From positions 24,127 to 88,126 of the forward strand of contig NZ_JAJFAW010000026.1 of NCBI RefSeq assembly GCF_020711255.1: a stretch of 64,000 bases of DNA, written 5' to 3'. Origin of the DNA: Hymenobacter plasmatis. GTDB taxonomy: Bacteria; Bacteroidota; Bacteroidia; Cytophagales; Hymenobacteraceae. Made by a program: the position numbers and the translations under genes. Below, one piece after another: positions 17,562 through 25,415 of this stretch (position 1 is the stretch's first letter; each line of letters begins with the position of its first letter). The notes beneath the pieces are model-generated. The model saw nothing but the letters and a program-made list of their open reading frames with translations, searched no databases and was not told where the DNA came from.

Positions 17562-18572
17562 ATGAAGCAAGTTGTCACGTTCGGCGAAATCATGATGCGG
17601 CTCGCGCCGCCGCTGAATTACCGGTTCGCCCAAACTCCCAGCCTGGAAATCACTTACGGCGGCGGCGACGCCAACGTGGGCGCTTCGCTGGCGGGGTTGG
17701 GCGTGCCCGCCGCGCACGTTACTTGCTTTCCGGCCAACGACCTGGGCCAGGCGGCCGCCCAGCACTTCCGCGCCCTGGGCGTGAACATGGACGCTACCGT
17801 ATTCAACGGTGACCGGCTGGGGCTGTATTTCCTGGAAGTAGGAGCGGGGATGCGCCCGAGCAAGGTGGTCTACGACCGCGCTAACTCGGCTTTTGCCCAC
17901 CTCGATGCCGCGGCTTTCAACTGGGATGAAATTCTGAAAGACGCCGGCTGGCTGCACTGGACGGGCATCACGCCCGCCATCTCGGCCAGCACGGCCGAGG
18001 CCACGCGCCAGGCCATTGCCGCCGCGCGGCGCCTGGGCATCACCGTCTCGGCCGATGTAAACTACCGCCGCAACCTGTGGCAGTACGGCCAAACGGCTCA
18101 ATCCGTGATGACGGAACTGGTGGAAGGCTGCGACGTGGTGGTGTGCTCCGAAAACGACGCCGAGGACTTGTTCGGCATCCAGCCGCTGCTCGGTACCGAC
18201 AACAAGTTTGTGTCGGTAGCCCAGCAGGTGATGGCGCGCTTCCCGCAAATCAAGCAGGTCATCACCACCCGCCGCAACACCCACAGCGCGTCGCACAATG
18301 GCCTGAAGGGCCTGTTTTACGACGGCAAGCAGTTCCTCGAAACCCTCACCTACGACATCAACCCCATCGTGGACCGCATTGGAGGGGGCGATGCCTTCAT
18401 GGCAGGTTTCATCTACGGTTCCTTGGCTTACAACAACCCGCAGCAGGCCCTCACCTTTGCCGTGGCTGCGTCGGCGCTCAAGCACACCATTCACGGCGAC
18501 ATTAACTTAGTGACGGTGGCCGAAGTGGAAGAAATCATGAAAGGCAACACCAGCGGCCGCTTGCTGCGCTAA
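17562..18572 (+). CDS. kdgK: 2-keto-3-deoxygluconate kinase
   Basis: This 336-residue PfkB-family kinase phosphorylates KDG with ATP to give KDPG. The N-terminal TFGEIMMRL, the substrate loop TYGGGDANVGASLAGLG and the C-terminal DRIGGGDAFMAG with catalytic base D277 are visible. Other PfkB sugar kinases look similar, but the eda gene 16 bases downstream and the uxa genes upstream fix the role. Confidence 0.92.
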   Translation: MKQVVTFGEIMMRLAPPLNYRFAQTPSLEITYGGGDANVGASLAGLGVPAAHVTCFPANDLGQAAAQHFRALGVNMDATVFNGDRLGLYFLEVGAGMRPSKVVYDRANSAFAHLDAAAFNWDEILKDAGWLHWTGITPAISASTAEATRQAIAAARRLGITVSADVNYRRNLWQYGQTAQSVMTELVEGCDVVVCSENDAEDLFGIQPLLGTDNKFVSVAQQVMARFPQIKQVITTRRNTHSASHNGLKGLFYDGKQFLETLTYDINPIVDRIGGGDAFMAGFIYGSLAYNNPQQALTFAVAASALKHTIHGDINLVTVAEVEEIMKGNTSGRLLR

Positions 18573-18588
18573 AGCTCACTTACAGATA

Positions 18589-19248
18589 ATGGCTCAACTG
18601 ACTGCCTCCGCCGATACATTAGCAACATTGTTGCGCTACCCCGTGGTGCCCGTTTTCTACCACGCCGACGCGGCGTATGCCCAGCGCATGCTGCAGGCCT
18701 GCTACGCCGGCGGCATTCGGGTGTTTGAATTCACCAACCGCGGCGGCAACGCCCTCGAGGTGTTTGCGCAGCTCCAGGCCTACGCCCAGGAAAACTGCCC
18801 CGATATGGTGCTGGGCATCGGCACGCTGTTCACGGCCGAGCAGGCCGAGCAGTTCATCGCGGCCGGTGCGGCCTTTGTGGTGCAGCCCTGCGCCACGGCC
18901 GAAGTAGCTGAAGTGTGCCGCGCCCACAACATTCCGTGGCTGCCCGGCGCCCTCACGCCCACCGAAATTTATCAGGCCAGCCAGATGGGGGCGGCAGTCG
19001 TCAAAATCTTCCCCGGCAACATCGTGGGGCCTGATTATGTGAAAGCCCTGCGCGGCCCCATTCCCCACATCAAGCTCATGGTGACGGGCGGCGTGGAGCC
19101 TACCCGCGAGAGCGTCAGCGCCTGGTTTGGGGCGGGCGTGAATGCCGTGGGCATGGGCTCGCAGCTGTTCAAAAATGCCGATGATACCGACGCGCTTTCC
19201 GCCAGCATTGGCGAGCTGATGCAGTTTGTCGAAACGCTGAAAAAATAG
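18589..19248 (+). CDS. eda: KDPG / KHG aldolase
   Basis: This 219-residue class I aldolase splits 2-keto-3-deoxy-6-phosphogluconate into pyruvate and glyceraldehyde-3-phosphate. The Schiff-base lysine is K139 in VVKIFPGN and the general base is E47 in VFEFTNR. GIGTLFTAEQA and VTGGVEPT are also family segments. It is probably co-transcribed with kdgK. Confidence 0.94.
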   Translation: MAQLTASADTLATLLRYPVVPVFYHADAAYAQRMLQACYAGGIRVFEFTNRGGNALEVFAQLQAYAQENCPDMVLGIGTLFTAEQAEQFIAAGAAFVVQPCATAEVAEVCRAHNIPWLPGALTPTEIYQASQMGAAVVKIFPGNIVGPDYVKALRGPIPHIKLMVTGGVEPTRESVSAWFGAGVNAVGMGSQLFKNADDTDALSASIGELMQFVETLKK

Positions 19249-19320
19249 TTGCCGACGGCGCGCGTGGCGCGCCCTTGTTTATTTTCCGAGTATTGCCCTG
19301 GTTTCAAATTCCCGAACTCG

Positions 19321-20703
19321 ATGAATCCTACTTCCGCTCAAGCGCCGCCCGGCTCCCCGCTGGCCTCCGCCAATGCCGTCATGGGCAAATTCCGCTGGAC
19401 CATCTGTGCCCTGGTGTTTTTTGCGACCACCATCAACTACCTCGACCGGGCCGTTATCTCGCTGCTGAAGCCGTACCTGGAAACCGAGTTTCACTGGAAC
19501 TCGGGCGACTACGCCAACATTGAAATTGCCTTCAAGCTGGCCTACGCGGTGGGCATGGTAGGCGCCGGCCGTATCATCGACAAGCTGGGTACGAAATTGG
19601 GCTATGCCCTCTCAACGGCTCTGTGGAGCGTAGCCGCCATGGGCCATGCGCTGGTTAGCAGCACGTTTGGCTTTGGCATAGCGCGCGGCTTTTTGGGCAT
19701 CACGGAGGCCGGTAACTTTCCGGCCGCCATCAAAACCACGGCCGAGTGGTTTCCGCAACGGGAGCGGGCCTTGGCTACCGGCATTTTCAACTCGGGCTCC
19801 AACGTGGGCGCCATCGTGGCGCCGCTCACCGTGCCGCTGATTGCCGAAACCATCGGCTGGAAATGGGCCTTCATCATTACGGGCGCACTGGGCTTTATCT
19901 GGCTGGTGCTGTGGATGTATTTCTACGAAACGCCCGCCAAGCACGCCCGCCTCACTAAGGCCGAGTTTGACTTCATCAACGCCGACATTCCGGTGGGCCT
20001 GCCAGCCGAAGGGGTGACCGAAGAAAAGCCCAAGGCCTCGTGGGGCAAGCTGCTTACCTTCCGGCAAACTTGGGCCTTCGTGATTGGCAAGTTTATCACC
20101 GACCCCATCTGGTGGTTCTACCTGTTCTGGTTGCCCGATTTTCTGGGCAAGCAATACAACCTCAAGGGCACGGCCATTGCCCTGCCGGTAGCGGCGGTGT
20201 ACATTTTGTCGAGCATCGGCAGCGTGGGCGGCGGCTATCTACCGCTGGGCTTCATTCGGCGCGGCATGCCGGCGTTTCAGGCCCGCAAAACGTCGATGCT
20301 CCTCATTGCGTGCTGCGTGTTCCCCATTGTGTTTGCGCAATGGCTGGGGCATTTGAACATGTGGCTGGCCGTGCTCGTCATTGGCATTGCCGCGGCGGCG
20401 CACCAGGCCTGGAGCGCCAACATTTTCACCACCGTATCCGACATGTTTCCGAAGCGGGCCGTGGGCTCGGTTACGGGCATTGGCGGCATGGCGGGCGGCC
20501 TGGGCGGCATTGCCCTCACGGCCCTGGTGCAGAAGCGCATGTTTGTGCACTACGAAAGCATCGGGCAGATTGACAAGGCCTACTACATCATGTTCTTCAT
20601 CTGCGGCGCTGCTTATCTGGTGGCCTGGGTTCTGATGTTTACCCTGGTGCCGCGCATGGAGCCCATTACCCTCGACGAAGAACCCAACCAACCCGCAGCC
20701 TAG
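19321..20703 (+). CDS. exuT: MFS hexuronate transporter (ExuT type)
   Basis: This 460-residue major facilitator of the anion:cation symporter family should carry galacturonate or glucuronate across the inner membrane. About 12 membrane segments are apparent. FFATTINYLDRAVISLLKP in the first segment and GITEAGNFPAAIKTTAEWFP in the fourth-fifth are typical of ExuT/GudP proteins. ATG 19321 was chosen because the upstream frame (19249-19320) contains a GC-rich hairpin and no good start; ATG 19381 is an alternative. It lies just behind eda and 14 bases before the next gene. Confidence 0.88.
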   Translation: MNPTSAQAPPGSPLASANAVMGKFRWTICALVFFATTINYLDRAVISLLKPYLETEFHWNSGDYANIEIAFKLAYAVGMVGAGRIIDKLGTKLGYALSTALWSVAAMGHALVSSTFGFGIARGFLGITEAGNFPAAIKTTAEWFPQRERALATGIFNSGSNVGAIVAPLTVPLIAETIGWKWAFIITGALGFIWLVLWMYFYETPAKHARLTKAEFDFINADIPVGLPAEGVTEEKPKASWGKLLTFRQTWAFVIGKFITDPIWWFYLFWLPDFLGKQYNLKGTAIALPVAAVYILSSIGSVGGGYLPLGFIRRGMPAFQARKTSMLLIACCVFPIVFAQWLGHLNMWLAVLVIGIAAAAHQAWSANIFTTVSDMFPKRAVGSVTGIGGMAGGLGGIALTALVQKRMFVHYESIGQIDKAYYIMFFICGAAYLVAWVLMFTLVPRMEPITLDEEPNQPAA

Positions 20704-20717
20704 TGCTGTCTCCCTCC

Positions 20718-21197
20718 ATGAAAAAAGTGATAACTCTGGCCCTGTTGTTTATGCTCGGCCTGACCGCCGTATTCCAGGCCAGCGGCAGCCAGCCCGCCAC
20801 CAGCAAGAACGACAAAGCCGCTAAAGAAGTGGAGGCCCTGGAGCGGCAGCGCTTTGAGGCCCAGGTGAAAAAGGACTACGCCTTTCTGGAAAAAGCCTTT
20901 GCCGACGACCTGATTTACACCCACTCCAACGGCAAGCAGAACAACAAAACGGAGTATCTGCAGAGCATTCGCGACGGCAAAAGCGTGTACGATAAAATTG
21001 AAGTGGAAAACCTCAACGTGCGCGCCTACAATGACGGCAAAACGGCGGTGGTCAATGGCCAAATCATCATCTACCAGCCCAACAAGCCCGATGGCACGCC
21101 CAACGTGGCCCACCTCAAGTACGTGGTGGTGCAGGTGAAGGACAAGCACAAAGGCTGGCAGGTGGTGCTGTGGCAATCGCAGAAACAGGCTTCTTAG
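20718..21197 (+). CDS. Secreted NTF2-like (DUF4440-type) protein
   Basis: The 159-residue product has a signal peptide (MKKVITLALLFMLGLTAVFQASG) followed by one NTF2-like domain: EVEALERQRFEAQVKKDYAFLEKAFADDLIYTHSNG, then VRAYNDGKTAVVNGQ and a final VLWQSQ strand. Such domains bind small ligands or act as hydratases or isomerases, and no catalytic residues are diagnostic here. The gene is 14 bases behind the exuT-like gene, so it is probably made with the uronate enzymes. Its role is unknown. Confidence 0.75.
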   Translation: MKKVITLALLFMLGLTAVFQASGSQPATSKNDKAAKEVEALERQRFEAQVKKDYAFLEKAFADDLIYTHSNGKQNNKTEYLQSIRDGKSVYDKIEVENLNVRAYNDGKTAVVNGQIIIYQPNKPDGTPNVAHLKYVVVQVKDKHKGWQVVLWQSQKQAS

Positions 21198-21220
21198 GCC
21201 CATACCGGCCGGGAAGTACT

Positions 21221-21399
21221 CTCATGCAGAGCGCAGCGAAGCATCTCGCGTGCTCAAGTAATTCAATCAATCGTCTGTCATGCTGAGCAGCGCGAAGCAT
21301 CTTATCAAGTCAGAACAAATCGTTCAGCGGCGATAAGATGCTTCCTGCGTCAGCATGACAAATGGCGCGGGCGAGATGCGTCGCTGCGCTCTGAATGAC
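21221..21399. repeat. Nested palindromic repeat elements, copy 6
   Basis: Outer arms near 21221-21250 (TCATGCAGAGCGCAGCGAAG...) and 21371-21399 pair with few mismatches. Between them is a second, complete element with arms at 21276-21306 and 21332-21360 of the CATCTTATC subtype. One copy thus sits in the loop of another. The inner arms differ in the variable segment. Confidence 0.85.
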
Positions 21400-21456
21400 C
21401 GCCTGACTACTGGTTTGCCTTATCATACTTAGCTCCGCTCTATCCAAATCCCACCC

Positions 21457-22464
21457 ATGTCTCAGACCACTGAAAACACGCTGGCTACGCCGGTAGGCAT
21501 CACGCTGGAGCGCTATATCATGCGCAAGCAATCGGAGTTTGCCTATGCCACGGGCGAGTTGTCGCAGCTGCTGCGCGACATTGCCTTGGCCGGCAAAATC
21601 GTGAACCGGGAGGTGAACCGGGCGGGCCTTTCCCGCATTACGGGGGCCATGGGCGAGGTAAACGTGCAGGGCGAAAACCAGCAAAAGCTCGATGTGGAAG
21701 CCAACATCCGCTTTGTGCGCGCCCTCACCAACGGCGGCGAAGCCTGCGCCGTGCTGTCGGAAGAGGACGAGGACATTATCCAGACTGGCAATGTGAACGG
21801 CAAGTACGTGGTGGCCATCGACCCGCTCGACGGCTCCTCGAACATCGACGTGAACGTGAGCATCGGCACCATTTTCGGCATTTATCGCCGTGTGTCGCGC
21901 ATTGGGGGGCCGGCTCGTAAAGAGGACTTCCTGCAGGGCGGCCGCGCGCAGATAGCGGCGGGCTACGTCCTGTATGGCTCCAGCACCATGCTGGTGTACA
22001 CCACCGGGCACGGCGTGGCGGGCTTCACGTACGAAAACTCGCTGGGCGAATTCTTTCTCTCGCACCCCGATATCAAAATCCCCCGTCAGGGCCCGGTGTT
22101 TTCCTGTAACGAAGGCAACTGGTTTGATTACCCGGAGTTCGTGCGCACCTTCCTCACTACCTGCAAGGAGCGCCGGCTCACGGCCCGCTACGTGGGCTCG
22201 CTGGTGGCCGACTACCACCGCAACCTCTTCACGGGCGGTATCTACCTCTACCCGCCCACTGTGGACAAGCCCGGCGGCAAGCTGCGCCTGCTCTACGAGT
22301 GCTACCCGCTGGCTTTCCTCATCGAGCAGGCTGGTGGCGTAGCCGTGACCGGGGCCGATTTAGTGCTAGACGTGCACCCGACTTCCGACCTGCACCAGCG
22401 TGCCCCTCTCTTCGTGGGCTCTGCCGATTTGGTGGAGGAGCTGCGCTGCAAAGCGACGAAATAA
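21457..22464 (+). CDS. fbp: Fructose-1,6-bisphosphatase, class I
   Basis: The 335-residue enzyme hydrolyses fructose-1,6-bisphosphate to fructose-6-phosphate in gluconeogenesis. The metal and phosphate motif DPLDGSSNIDVN begins at D122, preceded by the SEEDED acidic cluster. The C-terminal GGKLRLLYECYPLAFLIEQAGG is the class I signature region. Growth on galacturonate yields C3 units, so a nearby fbp is sensible, but repeat DNA separates it from the uronate operon. Confidence 0.96.
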   Translation: MSQTTENTLATPVGITLERYIMRKQSEFAYATGELSQLLRDIALAGKIVNREVNRAGLSRITGAMGEVNVQGENQQKLDVEANIRFVRALTNGGEACAVLSEEDEDIIQTGNVNGKYVVAIDPLDGSSNIDVNVSIGTIFGIYRRVSRIGGPARKEDFLQGGRAQIAAGYVLYGSSTMLVYTTGHGVAGFTYENSLGEFFLSHPDIKIPRQGPVFSCNEGNWFDYPEFVRTFLTTCKERRLTARYVGSLVADYHRNLFTGGIYLYPPTVDKPGGKLRLLYECYPLAFLIEQAGGVAVTGADLVLDVHPTSDLHQRAPLFVGSADLVEELRCKATK

Positions 22465-22474
22465 GGCCACTCTC

Positions 22475-24460
22475 ATGCGTGCCAAGGCCCTTTTGCTTGC
22501 TCTGGTGGTCCTAGCCACGGGCTATTCGGCGCACGCCCAGCAGCCCAGTTCAACCGTGCTGGACTGGAAAGCCCCTGCCACGCTGAGCACCTACCTGCTG
22601 CAGCAAATGCACGCCCAGTATGCACCGCGCGCCGCCGAGCTGGACCGGGCCGCACAGTCGGCAGCGGGAGCGGCGGCCTACCGCGACAGCGTGCGAGCGC
22701 GCTTCCGGCGGGTGCTGGGGCCGCTGCCGGCGCGCACGCCGCTCCGGGCCCAGGTCATCGGCAAGCTAACGCGCGACCAGTACCGCATCGAGAAAATTAT
22801 CTACGAAAGCACCCCGCACCACCACGTTACGGCCAACCTCTACGTGCCCTCGGGCAAAGGCAAGAAGCCCGGCGTGCTGCTGTTCTGTGGGCACGAGCAG
22901 GAATCGAAAGCGACAGTATCGTACCAAAAAACGGCCATTCTTTTCGCGCAGCACGGGTTTGTGGTGCTGGTGATTGACCCCATTTCGCAGGGCGAGCGTA
23001 TGCAGCTCACCGACGCGGCCGGCAAGCCCCTGGCCCGGGGCGGTACCACCGAACACACGCTGCTGAATGCCGACGCCGCTCTGGTGGGTGAAACCGTGCC
23101 CGCCGAGCAGTTCTGGGACAACGAGCGGGGCCTCGATTATTTGCTCACCCGCGCCGAGGTAGATACCGCCCGCCTGGGCTGCCTGGGAAACTCCGGCGGC
23201 GCCACCCAAACCGCCTACTTCATGGCCCTGGAGAAGCGGATGAAAGTGGCAGCGCTGTGCAGCTACGTGGCCAGCGGCGAGCGCAACCTGGAGCTCACTG
23301 GCCCGGCTGATGGCTGCGTGCAACTGCCCGGCGCTGGTCGCGTGCGGCTCGACCTGGCCGACTGGCCCATTATGTTTGCCCCGAAACCCCTGCTGGTGCT
23401 GGCCGGCCGCTACGATTTTGTGGACTACACCCAAATCGAGGCTGCCACGGCCGAAACCCGGCGCGTGTACGCCGCCATGGGCCACCCCAATCAGCTCAAC
23501 TTATTCACCTACGATGATGGGCACGGCATTTCTCAGCCCAAGCGGGAGGCTGCGGTGGCCTGGTTCCGGCGGTGGTTTTATGGCGATGCCAGCCCAATTC
23601 GGGAAGGCGCCCTGGCAACATTGTCTGAGAAAGAGCTGCGCTGCACGGCCACCGGCCAAGTCAATACTGCTTTCCCCAACGAAGTGACCCTGGCCGCCGC
23701 ACATTTAGCTGCCGCGCAGAAGCTGGCCCCAGCCCGTGCCGCCGTTGCGCCAGAAGCCATAGGAGAACTAGTGCGCCGGGAGATGAACATTTCCTTCACC
23801 GCGAATGGCCGGGCATTGTCCATGGCGCTGCTCGACACCGTGCGCCGCAACGGCCTCGTGTTGCAAAAGCTGATTCTGCGCCGCGAAGGCGAACCGCCGC
23901 TGCCCGCCCTGCTAGCCATGCCGCCCGCCTCGGCGCACCCTACCCGGGTGCTCATCTGGCTGCCTGATGCGGGCAAAGCCGCTATTCTGGACAGCGCGGC
24001 CCAGGTACAGGCCTACCTGCGCCAGGGCACGGCCGTGCTGCTGGCCGACTTGCGCGGCCTGGGCGAAACCACCGACCCTGCTGCTTTCAACGACCCCAAA
24101 TACTACAACCGCGAGTACCGAAACGCCCTGCTGGCCCTGCACATAGGCCGCCCGCTGCTGGCTCAACGCGTGGAAGACCTGAACTCAATCCAAACTTTCG
24201 TGCGCAACCAAGCGCAGCTGTATGGCCTGCCCATGGAAATAAGGGCCAGCGGTCGGGCCGTGGGGCCCGCCCTGCATGCCGCGGTTATTTGGCCCACTTT
24301 CGTCCGAGTCGTGGTAGAACAACCGCCCCGGTCATATCAGCAACTACTAGCCCAACCCAGGGCCAAGGATGTGTATTCGGAAGTACTGCCGGGAGTATTG
24401 CTACGCTATGATTTGCCGGATTTGCAGCGGGCGTTGGGCAACCGGCTGGTGCTGCCATAG
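22475..24460 (+). CDS. Secreted two-domain alpha/beta-hydrolase (acetylxylan-esterase-like)
   Basis: The 661-residue exported protein starts at ATG 22475, 10 bases after fbp, giving a clean signal peptide (MRAKALLLALVVLATGYSAHAQ). Residues about 120-375 are an alpha/beta-hydrolase close to bacterial acetylxylan or cephalosporin-C-type esterases: nucleophile S240 in LGNSGG, D314 in GRYDFVD, H350 in DDGHGIS. Residues about 480-661 look like a second hydrolase fold (VLIWLPDAGKA, VLLADLRGLGET) but the nucleophile elbow reads ASGRAVGPA, with no GxSxG. I infer a carbohydrate esterase, with the second half probably non-catalytic. The substrate is unknown. Confidence 0.78.
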   Translation: MRAKALLLALVVLATGYSAHAQQPSSTVLDWKAPATLSTYLLQQMHAQYAPRAAELDRAAQSAAGAAAYRDSVRARFRRVLGPLPARTPLRAQVIGKLTRDQYRIEKIIYESTPHHHVTANLYVPSGKGKKPGVLLFCGHEQESKATVSYQKTAILFAQHGFVVLVIDPISQGERMQLTDAAGKPLARGGTTEHTLLNADAALVGETVPAEQFWDNERGLDYLLTRAEVDTARLGCLGNSGGATQTAYFMALEKRMKVAALCSYVASGERNLELTGPADGCVQLPGAGRVRLDLADWPIMFAPKPLLVLAGRYDFVDYTQIEAATAETRRVYAAMGHPNQLNLFTYDDGHGISQPKREAAVAWFRRWFYGDASPIREGALATLSEKELRCTATGQVNTAFPNEVTLAAAHLAAAQKLAPARAAVAPEAIGELVRREMNISFTANGRALSMALLDTVRRNGLVLQKLILRREGEPPLPALLAMPPASAHPTRVLIWLPDAGKAAILDSAAQVQAYLRQGTAVLLADLRGLGETTDPAAFNDPKYYNREYRNALLALHIGRPLLAQRVEDLNSIQTFVRNQAQLYGLPMEIRASGRAVGPALHAAVIWPTFVRVVVEQPPRSYQQLLAQPRAKDVYSEVLPGVLLRYDLPDLQRALGNRLVLP

Positions 24461-24546
24461 CGCCACGCCTGCAGTTGCTTGGTGTCGGTGGTCACGCCCT
24501 ATTCTTCGGCATCGAAAGCAGCTCACTGAGATTAAAGCGAAGCCGC

Positions 24547-25071
24547 TTAGAAGTTAAAGCGCAGTTGCTCTCCACGCCAGGTGCTTGGGGTGCCGGTAGA
24601 AGCGGCTAGTAGGCGCTGGCGCTCCCGCTCGTGCGCCCCATGTTTCTGAAGCCAGGCCAAAGCGGGTTCTTCGTCCTTAAACCAGCCTACGCGGGCGGCC
24701 CAGGTAGGCCACTCGCTCACGGGCTCTTGACCCAGCTTGGGCAAGTCCTGCCACAGCGAAGGCGCCACCAGCAGGGCAATACACGGGGGGTGCCCCAACT
24801 GGGCCCGCACCCGGGGAAAATAATCTTCCTCCAGCCACTCATGTAGCTCAGGCGGCTGGGCGTTTGAGCTTTCTCGCCCATCCAGCAGCCAGTAGCGGCA
24901 GCGCCGACGCATAGCGGTTGCCAGCAGCACTTCGCAGGTTTTGGTGACTTCCTCGGCGCTTAGGGCCCGCTTGAGGCGGCCGCGTAGCAGCGAAGAGCCG
25001 GTTCGGCACGTTACTGGGCAGAAAGTGAGGCTCGGTAGAGGAGCATCTGGCAAGTGACTGAGCTGAGGCAT
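24547..25071 (-). CDS. Hypothetical protein, possibly STAS/SpoIIAA-like
   Basis: A 174-residue cytoplasmic protein starting at ATG 25071. I do not recognise a precise family. The pattern of a central RYWLLDGRES strand, then WLEEDYFPRV, IALLVAPS and a C-terminal FKDEEPALAWLQKH helix resembles STAS/SpoIIAA-like regulators, but this is judged by eye. It is convergent with the esterase gene. Its upstream DNA is unusual: a perfect 20-base palindrome sits where transcription should begin. Confidence 0.6.
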   Translation of the reverse strand: MPQLSHLPDAPLPSLTFCPVTCRTGSSLLRGRLKRALSAEEVTKTCEVLLATAMRRRCRYWLLDGRESSNAQPPELHEWLEEDYFPRVRAQLGHPPCIALLVAPSLWQDLPKLGQEPVSEWPTWAARVGWFKDEEPALAWLQKHGAHERERQRLLAASTGTPSTWRGEQLRFNF

Positions 25072-25073
25072 AG

Positions 25074-25130
25074 GGTGAGATTGTAATCTCACCAAAGGAA
25101 CAATATTTATATGATATATGCAAAATATTG
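25074..25130 (-). promoter_or_regulatory. Promoter with overlapping perfect palindrome (operator candidate)
   Basis: Reading the - strand, TTTTG (25125-25121) lies 20 bases before TTCCTTTG (25100-25093), close to the Bacteroidota promoter consensus. GGTGAGATTGTAATCTCACC (25074-25093) is a perfect palindrome at the expected transcription start, ending 2 bases before the ATG. A second inverted repeat, CAATATTT/AAATATTG (25101-25108 and 25123-25130), covers the promoter spacer. Operator function is inferred. Confidence 0.6.
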
Positions 25131-25415
25131 TAATAGCTTGATAGTCCGTACTATTCTTACAGTAAACACCCTTGCCTTAGGCTAGCCAGTAGCCAGAAAA
25201 GCTCGCACCATCGCCGTAATCAGGTGGTTAATAGCTTCTCGCTGCTCGACTGTCGCTGTAGGTTAGCTCAATTTTTAAGCTAGATGGCATTTGCCGAACA
25301 GATAACGCGCGTTGCCCAACCCATGCCCCATACAGCTACAGGAGCCGGGGTGGGTTGGGCAATATGAAGCGCGATTGAAGAGTACAGTTAGAGTATTCCA
25401 ACTGCCCTCGACAGG
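25131..25415. other. Gene-free spacer with a GC-rich hairpin
   Basis: No coding sequence is seen. TTGCCCAACCCA at 25312-25323 pairs with TGGGTTGGGCAA at 25351-25362. CCCC/GGGG inside and GCGCG outside extend the stem. It lies between the 5' end of the STAS-like gene and the 3' end of the oxidoreductase gene and has no T-run, so it is not an ordinary terminator. Confidence 0.6.

Noticed and set aside
19252..19285. Terminator between eda and the transporter gene
   Set aside because: GGCGCG/CGCGCC can pair but the following T-run is short and mixed, and the genes appear to be one operon.
591..21399. CRISPR array
   Set aside because: The repeats are palindromes dispersed between genes at irregular distances, with no spacers and no cas genes.
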